From: Pseudomonadota bacterium
GTDB taxonomy: Bacteria; Myxococcota; Myxococcia; Myxococcales; Myxococcaceae
Length of the DNA stretch: 7,451 nucleotides
Assembly (NCBI GenBank): GCA_023424585.1
Contig: JAFADT010000899.1
Location: 1 to 7,451, forward strand
Direction of reading: 5' to 3'
The position numbers and the translations under genes were made by a program. The notes under the pieces are model-generated. The model searched no databases and was not told the DNA's origin. It saw only the letters and a list, made by a program, of their open reading frames with translations. Positions within the stretch are counted from its first letter, which is position 1; each line of letters begins with the position of its first letter. Below are positions 1 to 6,584 of the stretch, piece by piece.

Positions 1-191
1 CCGTCGTGGCGCGTCCGTCCGCCAAGCCGCTGCCGCCCCCGCCGCCCCCGCCGCCCGCGGCGGCCGCACCCCGGGCTCCGGAGCCTCCGCGGCCGGCGTC
101 CACTGAGCAGGCGAGCAGTGCTGGCGCGCCTGTTCCCCGCGTGATGGGTGCTGGCGCGAAGAAGAAGGTCGTGGTGAAGAAGTCCCGCTAG
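1..191 (+). CDS. C-terminal tail of a probable bactofilin (BacP-like), 5' end outside window
   Basis: Only the last 62 codons are present; the first complete codon is at 3-5 and the stop is TAG at 189-191. The visible part is a low-complexity tail: an eight-proline run, an Ala/Pro/Glu-rich stretch, then VPRVMG, and an end made of [10 protein letters not shown]. No folded domain is visible. From memory, M. xanthus bactofilins carry a KKKxVVxKK-type C-terminal motif, and BacP has an extended C-terminal tail and is encoded just upstream of padC. The next gene here looks like padC, so the inference is that this is the end of a BacP homologue, a polymerising cytoskeletal protein that scaffolds the ParABS machinery in the subpolar cytoplasm. 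The diagnostic beta-helix bactofilin domain lies outside the window. The GTG at 6 is an internal codon, not a convincing start. It could instead be another protein with a basic tail. Confidence 0.6.
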   Translation, partial: VVARPSAKPLPPPPPPPPAAAAPRAPEPPRPASTEQASSAGAPVPRVMGAGAKKKVVVKKSR

Positions 192-252
192 ATGCCGCCC
201 GCCGCGCCGTCGTTTCCGGCGGCGCGGGGGTGGAACCACCGGGGGTGCCACC
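192..252 (+). other. Short intergenic gap between the bactofilin-like tail and the PadC-like gene
   Basis: Sixty-one bases. An imperfect GC-rich inverted repeat (CGCCG and CGGCG around a TCGTTTC loop) is present, but no T-run follows, so it is not a convincing terminator. GGGGG at 241-245 may serve as ribosome binding site for ATG 253. No promoter boxes were recognised. The lack of a clear terminator leaves open co-transcription of the bactofilin-like and PadC-like genes. Confidence 0.4.
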
Positions 253-1629
253 ATGGACGCCGAGCACAGGGCCGAGGGAGAGGAAGGGATGCCGGGCACG
301 CCGGGGGAGAACGCGACGCCGCCCCAGCAGGACGGCGCGGCCGACGCGTCCCCGCCAAAGCACGGCGAGGGTGCGGGCGGGGACGTGACGCCGGAAGGCG
401 CCACCCAGGCCGCGGCGGGTGGGGCCCAGTCGGACCTGCCCGGCGAGGGTGGGCAGGGCACCGCGAGCGGGGCCGACGCCGCCGCTGCGTCCGAAGCGCG
501 CACGGAGGGCGCAGCTCCTGGTCCGGATGGCGCACCAACGGGCGCGGAGGCGTCCTCGACGGGCGCGGAGACGTCACCGACGGGCTCAGAGGTGTCTCCG
601 ACGGATGGGGTGACGTCCTCGGCGGGCGCAGAGGCGTCTCCGACGGATGGGGAGACGTCATCGACCAGCGCGGAGGCATCCTCGACGGGCGCGGAGGCGT
701 CCTCGATGGGCGTGGAGACGTCACCGGCGGGGACGGAAGCCGCGTCAGGGCCCGGCCGCTACGTGGAGCTGTCCTCGGGGGAGCGCGTCCAGGACGCCTC
801 CGGCACGGGCAGCGACGGGGGCGGTGAGGCGAGGGACGTGCTTGCGGAGCCGCCTTCCGGGCCGGTGTCGGGCGCGGACGCCGCGCTGCTGAGCGCCGGC
901 ATCTGGGACGTGGCGAGCCGCGCGAGCCAGGAGGCCGCGGGCGCGGAATCGGAGCAGGGCTCCAACGATGAAGCGGCGCCCCCGGAAGGGGAGCCCCACG
1001 CGGAGGCCATCGTGCCGCGCGTGATGGGACAGGTGACGGCGATGGTGTTGCCGCTGGAGCGACTGGACGAGGACACCACCTTCCGCCTGCGGGACGAGGG
1101 CGACGTGTCCGAGCTGGCCACGGACCTGGCGCGACTGGGCCAGCTGTTCCCGGTGGACGTGCGCCCGCGCGGCGAGGACCGCTACCAGCTCATCTGCGGC
1201 TTCCGCCGCGTGGCGGCGCTGCGCTTCCTCAAGCGCGACCAGGTCCAGGTGCGCGTGCACGAGGAGCTGTCGGACGAGGACGCGCTCCTCTTGTCCCTGG
1301 CGGAGGCCATCCACGCCTCGCCGGTGGAGCACGACGTGCTGGCGGCCAAGCGCGAGTCGCTGGAGGCCGAGGGGCGGCTGACGGCGCCGGTGCGCGACAT
1401 GCTGGAGAAGGCGCTCGCCACCGAGGAGACGCTGGCGCCGGAAGGGGTCGAGGAGGAGGTCGACGCGGACGAACTGGCGGCGGACGTCGTGCAGCGCATC
1501 GGCGCCCTCAACCAGGACCTCTCGCTGCTCGCGGACGTGTTCGCCGCGCTGGATGAAGCGCGCAGGGCGGAGCTGCTGATGCAGCTGCGCTACTCGGCGC
1601 AGCTGGTGGTGTACCTGGAGGGTCTGTAG
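253..1629 (+). CDS. padC: ParB/Srx-domain protein, PadC-like CTP-binding adaptor
   Basis: A 458-residue protein. Residues 1-250 are acidic, rich in Gly/Ala/Ser/Glu/Pro and probably disordered, with ten heptapeptide repeats at 97-166. A ParB/Srx domain follows at about 260-360, containing the nucleotide-binding box as CGFRRVAA (315-322, GERR in canonical ParB) and a degenerate second box around [12 protein letters not shown] (350-361, normally ENxxR). The remaining 100 residues are acidic and helical, and no KorB-type helix-turn-helix is seen. In M. xanthus PadC is a CTP-binding ParB-like protein that couples ParA to bactofilin scaffolds; the domain order, length and bactofilin-like neighbour fit it. 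Start: ATG 253 has GGGGG at 241-245; in-frame ATG 289 has GAGGGAGAGG just upstream and is a serious alternative. The pyrE gene begins 3 bp after the stop. A generic ParB-like orphan is the alternative reading. Confidence 0.78.
   Translation: MDAEHRAEGEEGMPGTPGENATPPQQDGAADASPPKHGEGAGGDVTPEGATQAAAGGAQSDLPGEGGQGTASGADAAAASEARTEGAAPGPDGAPTGAEASSTGAETSPTGSEVSPTDGVTSSAGAEASPTDGETSSTSAEASSTGAEASSMGVETSPAGTEAASGPGRYVELSSGERVQDASGTGSDGGGEARDVLAEPPSGPVSGADAALLSAGIWDVASRASQEAAGAESEQGSNDEAAPPEGEPHAEAIVPRVMGQVTAMVLPLERLDEDTTFRLRDEGDVSELATDLARLGQLFPVDVRPRGEDRYQLICGFRRVAALRFLKRDQVQVRVHEELSDEDALLLSLAEAIHASPVEHDVLAAKRESLEAEGRLTAPVRDMLEKALATEETLAPEGVEEEVDADELAADVVQRIGALNQDLSLLADVFAALDEARRAELLMQLRYSAQLVVYLEGL
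541..750 (+). repeat. 21-bp tandem repeat, ten imperfect copies, inside the PadC-like gene
   Basis: Ten consecutive 21-bp units encode heptapeptides of the pattern [GDS]-x-[EV]-[ATV]-[SA]-[SP]-[TAMG], for example [21 protein letters not shown] and GAEASSM (residues 97-166). All copies are in frame, so gain or loss of units would change the linker length without disrupting the gene. The units lack the hydrophobic a/d positions of a coiled coil and look like a flexible acidic Ser/Thr-rich spacer between the N-terminus and the ParB/Srx domain. GACGTC recurs in several copies as a result of the Glu-Thr-Ser / Val-Thr-Ser codons. Confidence 0.85.
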
Positions 1630-1632
1630 GCC

Positions 1633-2208
1633 ATGGCGGAAACGCTCGAACGCGACCGCGCCCGGCTCCTGGAGGTGCTCACGCAGCGCTCCTTCGAGCG
1701 GCGGCGCGTGGTGCTGTCCTCCGGCAAGGAGTCGGACTTCTACATCGACTGCAAGCGCACGGCGCTGCTCGCCGAGGGCCACTACCTCATCGGCCGGCTG
1801 CTGCTGGAGGCCATCCGGCGCGACGCTCCGTCCGCGGTGGCCGCGGGCGGGCTGACGCTGGGCGCGGATCCGCTCGCGTCGGCGGTGAGCCTCACCAGCT
1901 TCCTGGAGGGCGGCGGCCTGAAGCCCCTGCACGCGTTCATCGTGCGCAAGGAGCCCAAGGGCCACGGCACCGGCCAGTGGATTGAGGGGCTGTCCGCGCT
2001 GGGCCCCGGCGCCCCGGTGGCCATCGTGGAGGACGTCGTCACGACGGGCGCGTCCACGCTCAAGGCCATCGAGCGCGCGAAGCTGGAGGGCCTGACGGTG
2101 CTGGGCGCCTTCGCGCTGGTGGACCGGCTGGAGGGGGGGCGCGAGGCCGTGGAGGCCGCCGGCCACCGCCTCACCACGCTGTTCACGCGCAAGGACTTCA
2201 TCCCGTGA
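1633..2208 (+). CDS. pyrE: Orotate phosphoribosyltransferase
   Basis: A 191-residue cytoplasmic enzyme that joins orotate to PRPP to give orotidine 5'-monophosphate and pyrophosphate, the fifth step of de novo pyrimidine synthesis. Seen in the sequence: SGKESDFYID (30-39), the segment that binds substrate near the N-terminus; GADPLA (77-82); the flexible catalytic loop RKEPKGHGTGQWIEG (105-119) with the Lys and His residues expected of PyrE dimers; and the PRPP-binding signature VAIVEDVVTTGAST (129-142). Length is slightly below the usual 205-215 residues but complete. ATG 1633 follows the upstream stop by 3 bp and has GGAGG at 1617-1621 inside the preceding gene, which suggests translational coupling. 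The next gene overlaps its stop by 4 nt. The family assignment is firm; functional specificity for orotate is inferred from the loop and from length. Confidence 0.95.
   Translation: MAETLERDRARLLEVLTQRSFERRRVVLSSGKESDFYIDCKRTALLAEGHYLIGRLLLEAIRRDAPSAVAAGGLTLGADPLASAVSLTSFLEGGGLKPLHAFIVRKEPKGHGTGQWIEGLSALGPGAPVAIVEDVVTTGASTLKAIERAKLEGLTVLGAFALVDRLEGGREAVEAAGHRLTTLFTRKDFIP
2191..2195 (+). promoter_or_regulatory. Ribosome binding site of the lipoprotein gene (AAGGA)
   Basis: AAGGA lies 9 nt before GTG 2205, inside the last codons of pyrE. It supports the GTG start, which is otherwise only indicated by the signal peptide beginning there. Confidence 0.65.
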
Positions 2209-2834
2209 GAAGGCTGCTGGTGGCCGCGGTGCTGCTGGGCGTGCTGGGCGGCTGCTCCACCACGCCCCCCGTCGTCGGGGAGCCCGCGCCCACTCTGGAT
2301 GATCCGAAGCAGGAGGCCGCCTACCTCGCGGTGTTGGATCGGTACTCGGACCGCAAGGAGATCTACGACGGCTTCGACACGCGCGTCTTCGCGGGGGCCA
2401 CGCTCCAGACGCCCGCCTTCCGCGAGGCCCGGGTCCACCGCCGCGCCATCTTCCAGACACTGCCCGCCGCGAAGGTGGAGCAGCTCCTCGCGGAGGAGCA
2501 GGCGGATGCGGCGAAGTTCCACGAGTTCTTCCTGGCGGTGCACGTCAACGACTACCGCTACGACGACTTCGCCCACCGCAACAGCATCTGGCGGCTCGCG
2601 CTGGTGACGCCCGCGGGCGAGATCACGCCCCTGGAGATCCGCCGCCTGGGCCGGTCGGACCTCAACGTGCGCGCCTACTACCCCTACGCCAGCCTCTTCT
2701 GGGTGGGCTACCGCGTGCGCTTCCCCAAGATGTTCTCGGACGGCCAGCCCGTCATCCCCGAAGGCACGGAGGAGGTGGTGTTCCGCGTCGCCTCGTCGCT
2801 GGGGAACGTGGCGCTGAAGGTCCACGCGCGCTGA
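2205..2834 (+). CDS. Predicted outer-membrane lipoprotein of unknown function
   Basis: A 209-residue protein with a classic type II signal: Arg2-Arg3, a hydrophobic core 4-14, and lipobox LGGC with Cys17 as the lipidated residue. Ser18 at +2 argues against inner-membrane retention, so the outer membrane is likely. The mature part begins with a Pro/Thr-rich linker (18-35), then a mixed charged region with conserved-looking aromatic patches (HVNDYRYDDFAHRNSIWRL, 113-131; YYPYASLFWVGYRVRFP, 158-174). The second half looks like a beta-rich domain ending on VVFRVASSLGNVALKV. I do not recognise the family. The start is GTG 2205 with a good AAGGA at 2191-2195, 9 nt away; it overlaps the pyrE stop as GTGA, so the two are likely co-translated. 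It ends 9 bp before the oppositely oriented LOG gene. Confidence 0.88.
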   Translation: MRRLLVAAVLLGVLGGCSTTPPVVGEPAPTLDDPKQEAAYLAVLDRYSDRKEIYDGFDTRVFAGATLQTPAFREARVHRRAIFQTLPAAKVEQLLAEEQADAAKFHEFFLAVHVNDYRYDDFAHRNSIWRLALVTPAGEITPLEIRRLGRSDLNVRAYYPYASLFWVGYRVRFPKMFSDGQPVIPEGTEEVVFRVASSLGNVALKVHAR

Positions 2835-2843
2835 CGCGGGCCT

Positions 2844-3446
2844 TCAGGTCTGCTGGCCATCCTTCAGCCACTTCGACGTGAGCGGCATGGTGGGCCCCGC
2901 GAGCAGGCGGTCCAGGAGCGCGTCCGGCGAGGCGCTCACCGCGAAGGGCATGCCCTGCGGCTCCGGGACGAAGCCCGCCTCCACCATCTGCCTCGCCATC
3001 GCGAGCAGCGGCTGGAAGAAGCCGTCCACGTCCAGCAGGCCCATGGGCTTGCGGTGCAGGCCCAACTGCGCCCAGGTGACGATCTCGAAGAGCTCATCCA
3101 GCGTGCCGAAGCCGCCGGGCAGGGCGAGGAAGGCGTCCGCGCGCTCGGCCATCAGCGCCTTGCGCGAGTGCATGGAGTCCACCCGGTGCAGCTCCGTCAG
3201 CCGCGGGTGGGCCAGCTCCTTCGCGTCCATGAAGTGGGGCAGCACGCCCACGGCCTTGCCGCCGTTGGCGAGCACCGCGTCCGCCACCGCGCCCATCAGC
3301 CCCACGCTGGCGCCGCCATAGACGAGCGCCAGCCCCCGCTTCGCCAGCGCGGCCCCCATCCTGGTGGCGGCCTCGCGGTACTCGGCGCGCGCGCCGGAGC
3401 GCGAACCACAGAAGACGCAGACGCTGCGCACGGTGGCTTCAGCCAT
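2844..3446 (-). CDS. LOG-family nucleoside 5'-monophosphate phosphoribohydrolase (TIGR00730-type)
   Basis: A 200-residue Rossmann-like protein. The LOG signature is complete: GGASVGLMG (44-52), MHSRKALM with Arg95 (92-99), and PGGFGTLDE with Glu118 (110-118). Characterised members cleave the N-glycosidic bond of cytokinin riboside 5'-monophosphates or of AMP, releasing the base and ribose 5-phosphate; many are misnamed lysine decarboxylases. The length matches the short type I group. The frame stays open upstream to 3569, but ATG 3446 is the clear start: it has GGAGG (complement of 3456-3460) 9 nt upstream, the conserved N-terminal strand SVCVFCGS begins at residue 8, and the extension would be arginine-rich shadow sequence within the rhomboid gene. 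It starts 2 bp after the rhomboid stop and is probably the last gene of the nadB operon. The substrate in this organism cannot be told from sequence. Confidence 0.93.
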   Translation of the reverse strand: MAEATVRSVCVFCGSRSGARAEYREAATRMGAALAKRGLALVYGGASVGLMGAVADAVLANGGKAVGVLPHFMDAKELAHPRLTELHRVDSMHSRKALMAERADAFLALPGGFGTLDELFEIVTWAQLGLHRKPMGLLDVDGFFQPLLAMARQMVEAGFVPEPQGMPFAVSASPDALLDRLLAGPTMPLTSKWLKDGQQT

Positions 3447-3448
3447 CG

Positions 3449-4213
3449 TCAAAGGCCTCCAAGGCGCCCGGGATGGGCGGCGACCACGGCCAGCACCGCG
3501 GCGATGAACAGCAGGACGGGGATGGCGCGCGCGTAGAACTTCGGCCCCTGGCGCAGCGCCATGCCGCACGGGAGGCCGAAGAGGAAGCCGCCCAAGTGCC
3601 CCGACCAGCTCACCCCGGGCAGCAGGCTGATGACCGCCACCTGCAACAGCCAGAACATCAGCTCCCGGCGGCCCTGCTGGTTGAAGATGGGCAGCATCGC
3701 GCCGCCCCAGCCCAGGATCATTCCGGACGCGCCCACCGTCACGGTGTCGAAGTTGAAGAAGAGCGCGAACGCGGAGCCGCCCAGCGCCGTGACGAGCGAC
3801 AGCGCCAGGAACCGCGCGCTGCCGATGCCCCGCTCCAGCGACGCGCCCATCGAGTACACGGCGAGCATGTTGAAGAGCAGGTGCATCGGGCCGCCGTGCT
3901 CGAACACCATGCCCAACAGGCGCCAGTACTCACCCGCCTGGACCCACGGCCCGTAGAGCGCCAGCGGCCCCACGACTCCGTAGTTCGTCCTGCCGATGAT
4001 GAGCGGCCGGCCCAGTGACGGGCTGAGGAAGAACATCACCACCGCGCCCGCGATGATGGCGAAGCACACGTAGGGCGTGGGCAGCCGCGTCCGGGGCTGC
4101 TGGGGGCCCGGCGGCGGCCCGTCCCCATCCCGGGGGCCCGGCGCGGCGCCCCGCGCGTCATCCATCCCGGAGGGACCGGGGAGGTCATCCAGCATGCGGC
4201 GTGGGCGGGACAT
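3449..4213 (-). CDS. Rhomboid-family intramembrane serine protease
   Basis: A 254-residue membrane protein. Residues 1-46 form a Pro/Gly/Asp-rich, probably cytoplasmic tail. Membrane segments are predicted by eye at about 48-64, 105-124, 134-153, 161-176, 185-201, 204-221 and 229-246, consistent with a six-helix rhomboid core plus one extra C-terminal helix. The catalytic features are present: the loop motif YWR (96-98), HLLFN with His111 and Asn115, the nucleophile Ser163 in GASG (161-164), and the general base His206 in SGHLGGFLFG (204-213). These residues form the Ser-His dyad and oxyanion helpers of active rhomboids, so it should be proteolytically competent. It sits 6 bp after nadB and 2 bp before the LOG gene. 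ATG 4213 is taken as the start; the Shine-Dalgarno sequence there is weak, and Met7 or Met17 would remove only tail residues. The substrate is unknown. Confidence 0.93.
   Translation of the reverse strand: MSRPRRMLDDLPGPSGMDDARGAAPGPRDGDGPPPGPQQPRTRLPTPYVCFAIIAGAVVMFFLSPSLGRPLIIGRTNYGVVGPLALYGPWVQAGEYWRLLGMVFEHGGPMHLLFNMLAVYSMGASLERGIGSARFLALSLVTALGGSAFALFFNFDTVTVGASGMILGWGGAMLPIFNQQGRRELMFWLLQVAVISLLPGVSWSGHLGGFLFGLPCGMALRQGPKFYARAIPVLLFIAAVLAVVAAHPGRLGGL
3456..3460 (-). promoter_or_regulatory. Ribosome binding site of the LOG gene (GGAGG)
   Basis: On the minus strand GGAGG lies 9 nt before ATG 3446, inside the last codons of the rhomboid gene. It decides the start at 3446 against the longer open frame reaching 3569. 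Confidence 0.75.
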
Positions 4214-4219
4214 GGTCGC

Positions 4220-5806
4220 TCACAGCTCCCGTGAGAGGACGGTGTCGCGCGTCCCCTGGTGCTCGTCCACGTGGGGGTAGTCCAGGGTGTAGTGCAGACC
4301 CCGGCTCTCCTTGCGGCGGCTCGCGCAGTCCACGATGAGGTGCGCCACCTCCGCGATGTTGCGCAGCTCGATGACGTCGCGGGTGACCTTGAAGCGCCAG
4401 TAGTAGTCGCGGATCTCCTCGCGCAGCAGCTCCAGCCGCCGCCGCGCGCGCATCAGCCGCTTGTCCGTGCGGACGATGCCCACGTAGTTCCACATCAGCC
4501 GGCGGATCTCATCCCAGTTGTGGGTGACGACCACGCTCTCGTCGGAGTCCACCGCGCTGCCGGAGTCCCAGGCCGGCGGATCCTCCTTCGGCAGGGACAG
4601 CGAGGACAGCTCCTCCGCCGCCACCCGCACCGCGCGGTGGCCGAACACCAGGCCCTCCAGCAGCGAGTTGGACGCGAGCCGGTTGGCGCCGTGCAGGCCC
4701 GTGCAGGACACCTCGCCAATGGCGTAGAGGCCCGGGATGTTGGTGCGCCCGTCCAGGTCCGTCACCACGCCGCCGCACTGGTAGTGGGCCGCGGGCACCA
4801 CCGGGATGGGCTGCACCGCCATGTCGATGTTGAACGCCTTGCAGGTGGCGTAGATGTTGGGGAAGCGCTCCGTGAGGTACGCGCGGCCCAGGTGCGTCAT
4901 GTCCAGGTAGACGCAGTCGTTGCCCGTGCGCTTGAGCTCCGCGTCGATGGCGCGCGCCACCACGTCGCGCGGGGCCAGGTCCCGCATGGGGTGGTAGCGC
5001 TCCATGAACGTCTGGCCGCCCTTGAGCCGCAGCTTGCCGCCCTCGCCGCGCAGGGCCTCGCTGATGAGGAAGCTCTTGGCCTCCGGGTGGAAGAGGCACG
5101 TGGGGTGGAACTGGTAGAACTCCATGTTCGCCACGCGCGCGCCCGCGCGGTACGCCATGGCCACGCCGTCGCCCGTGGCGACGTCCGGGTTGGAGGTGTA
5201 GAGGTACACCTTGCCCGCGCCGCCCGTGGCCAGCACCGTCACCTTGGAGAGGAAGCGCTCGATGGAGCCGTCCTCGATCAGCGCGTACACGCCCAGGCAC
5301 CGGCTTCCGGCCGGAGTGTGCGGACGCCGGTCCAGGATGAGGTCGATGGCGGCGGTGTTCTGGAAGAAGGTGATGTTGGGCTGCTCGTCGCACGCGGCCA
5401 GCAGCGCGCGCTGCACCTCGCGGCCGGTGATGTCGCCCGCGTGGATGATCCGGCGGGCCGAGTGGCCGCCCTCGCGCGTGAGGTCGAACTCGCCGCCGCG
5501 CTGGTCGAACGCCGCGCCCAGCGCCACCAGCTCCTTGAGGCGCGTGGGCCCCTCGCGCACCGTCACCTCCACCGCGTCGCGGTGGCACAGGCCCGCGCCC
5601 GCGACGAGCGTGTCCTGGATGTGCGCGTCGAACGTGTCCGTGGGGGAGAGGACCCCGGCGATGCCCCCTTGTGCGTAGGCCGTGTTGCCTTCACCACGCT
5701 CGCGCTTGGTGAGGACCGCGACCGTGCCGTGCTGGGCCGCCTGCAGGGCGAACGACAGGCCCGCAACGCCGCCGCCCATGACCAGGAAATCGAACCGATG
5801 GGGCAT
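4220..5806 (-). CDS. nadB: L-aspartate oxidase
   Basis: A 528-residue FAD enzyme that oxidises L-aspartate to iminoaspartate, which NadA condenses with dihydroxyacetone phosphate to quinolinate in de novo NAD synthesis. The N-terminal dinucleotide motif is GGGVAGL (11-17); GNTAYAQGGIAGV (40-52) and REGGHSARRI (111-120) follow. Residues corresponding by alignment by eye to the E. coli active site are Glu112, His234 (in HPT), Arg280 (in APRDVVARAID), His341 (in AAHYQCGG) and Arg376 (in GANRLASNSLLEG). Ser249 sits where E. coli has a threonine, a conservative change. The C-terminal helical part (430-510) favours NadB over fumarate reductase or succinate dehydrogenase flavoproteins, as does the absence of the covalent FAD histidine context. 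ATG 5806 is supported by TAAGG at 5816-5820 and by the FAD motif at residue 11; the open extension to 5962 would run into the divergent gene. It leads the nadB-rhomboid-LOG run. Confidence 0.96.
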   Translation of the reverse strand: MPHRFDFLVMGGGVAGLSFALQAAQHGTVAVLTKRERGEGNTAYAQGGIAGVLSPTDTFDAHIQDTLVAGAGLCHRDAVEVTVREGPTRLKELVALGAAFDQRGGEFDLTREGGHSARRIIHAGDITGREVQRALLAACDEQPNITFFQNTAAIDLILDRRPHTPAGSRCLGVYALIEDGSIERFLSKVTVLATGGAGKVYLYTSNPDVATGDGVAMAYRAGARVANMEFYQFHPTCLFHPEAKSFLISEALRGEGGKLRLKGGQTFMERYHPMRDLAPRDVVARAIDAELKRTGNDCVYLDMTHLGRAYLTERFPNIYATCKAFNIDMAVQPIPVVPAAHYQCGGVVTDLDGRTNIPGLYAIGEVSCTGLHGANRLASNSLLEGLVFGHRAVRVAAEELSSLSLPKEDPPAWDSGSAVDSDESVVVTHNWDEIRRLMWNYVGIVRTDKRLMRARRRLELLREEIRDYYWRFKVTRDVIELRNIAEVAHLIVDCASRRKESRGLHYTLDYPHVDEHQGTRDTVLSREL

Positions 5807-5894
5807 GGTCGACAGCCTTAATGGCGGTAAGTGCCGGAAACAAGGCGTTTTCTTGAGGACTTTCCGGGCGTTGTCTAAGGTTTCGCCCGCCGCC
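5807..5894. promoter_or_regulatory. Divergent promoter region between nadB and the transglycosylase gene
   Basis: An 88-bp gap separates two divergent starts, so promoters for both units must lie here or inside the gene ends. It is locally less GC-rich than its surroundings. Rightward, TTGAGG (5853-5858) and TCTAAG (5874-5879) resemble -35/-10 boxes with a short 15-bp spacer. Leftward, TAGACA (complement of 5870-5875 or adjacent bases) matches five of six -35 positions, but its -10 partner is poor. TAAGG (complement of 5816-5820) is the nadB ribosome binding site. No recognisable repressor palindrome was found. The individual boxes are weak; the regional call is from gene orientation. Confidence 0.4.
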
Positions 5895-6584
5895 ATGCGT
5901 GTCCTGACCGCCCTCGCCGTCCTGCTGACTGCCTCCCTCCCGGCCTTCGCCGCGGACGGCATCTACAGCTACGTGGAGAAGGACGGCACCATCGTCTACA
6001 CGAACGTGCCGCCCGGGGGCGCGCGCAAGGCGCGCAAGCTGGCCGGGACCTTCACGCCGGCGCCGGCCAAGTCCGCGCCCGTGCGGGGGCGCGCGCGGAC
6101 GCCCGCGGAGCTGGATCCGCACATCGCCAACGCGGCGCTCCGCTACCGCATCCCGACGGCGCTGGTGCGCGCCATCATGCACACGGAGAGCAACTTCAAC
6201 CCGAACGCGCTCAGCAACAAGGGCGCCAGCGGGCTGATGCAGCTCATGCCGGGCACCGCTTCGGAGATGTACGTGAAGGACATCTTCGACTCGAAGGACA
6301 ACATCGAGGGGGGCGTGCGCTACCTGCGCGTGCTGGCCAACATGTTCGACGGCGACATGGTGAAGATGGTCGCCGCGTACAACGCCGGGCCGGACGCGGT
6401 GAAGAAGTACGGAGGCCAGGTGCCGCCGTACGCCGAGACGCAGGAATACGTGCGCAAGGTCCTCCAGCTCTACTACCACTACAAGGAGCGCGAGCGGCTC
6501 GCCCAGGCCGAGGCCAGCAGCCGTGAGCCCACATCCGAGAATGACGACGCGCACGAAGGGAACGCGGGAGCCGGGTCCCGCTGA
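5895..6584 (+). CDS. Secreted lytic transglycosylase, DUF4124 plus SLT domain
   Basis: A 229-residue exported protein. It has a type I signal peptide: Arg2, hydrophobic core 4-15, and a likely cleavage after AFA (17-19). A DUF4124-like segment follows (GIYSYVEKDGTIVYTN, 22-37), then a basic Pro/Ala linker (38-70). The goose-lysozyme-like SLT domain spans about 75-195, with catalytic Glu98 in MHTESNFNP (95-103), GLMQLMP (113-119), AAYNAGP (160-166) and the C-terminal PPYAETQEYVRKV (177-189). Such enzymes cleave the MurNAc-GlcNAc bond in peptidoglycan to yield 1,6-anhydro ends, acting in the periplasm. The charged tail 196-229 is low in complexity. ATG 5895 is chosen because the signal peptide begins there; the frame stays open to 5682, but that would bury the signal. 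Its Shine-Dalgarno (AAGG, 5877-5880) is distant. The last 44 nt overlap the TPR gene. Confidence 0.94.
   Translation: MRVLTALAVLLTASLPAFAADGIYSYVEKDGTIVYTNVPPGGARKARKLAGTFTPAPAKSAPVRGRARTPAELDPHIANAALRYRIPTALVRAIMHTESNFNPNALSNKGASGLMQLMPGTASEMYVKDIFDSKDNIEGGVRYLRVLANMFDGDMVKMVAAYNAGPDAVKKYGGQVPPYAETQEYVRKVLQLYYHYKERERLAQAEASSREPTSENDDAHEGNAGAGSR

Noticed and set aside
198..235. Rho-independent terminator after the first gene
   Set aside because: The inverted repeat is imperfect with a short stem, and no T-run follows.
188..724. Minus-strand frame with a regular Pro/Arg/Ser repeat
   Set aside because: The regularity is the antisense reading of the 21-bp repeat in the PadC-like gene; there is no independent support.
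745..2460. A 571-codon open frame on the minus strand across the PadC-like gene, pyrE and the lipoprotein
   Set aside because: It is antisense to three well-supported genes and composed mainly of Arg, His, Leu and Gln. Long antisense frames are expected in DNA with this third-position GC bias.
3447..3569. N-terminal extension of the LOG gene to 3569
   Set aside because: The extension is arginine-rich, lies within the rhomboid coding region and ignores the good GGAGG before ATG 3446.
4259..5821. A 520-codon plus-strand frame opposite nadB
   Set aside because: It is a shadow of nadB: Val/His/Arg/Ala-rich, with no motif, while the opposite strand encodes a full aspartate oxidase.
5682..5894. 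N-terminal extension of the transglycosylase to 5682
   Set aside because: It would bury the signal peptide that begins at ATG 5895 and overlap the start of nadB.
5807..5962. N-terminal extension of nadB to 5962
   Set aside because: It would place 52 residues before the FAD-binding motif and run into the signal-peptide region of the divergent gene; ATG 5806 has its own TAAGG.
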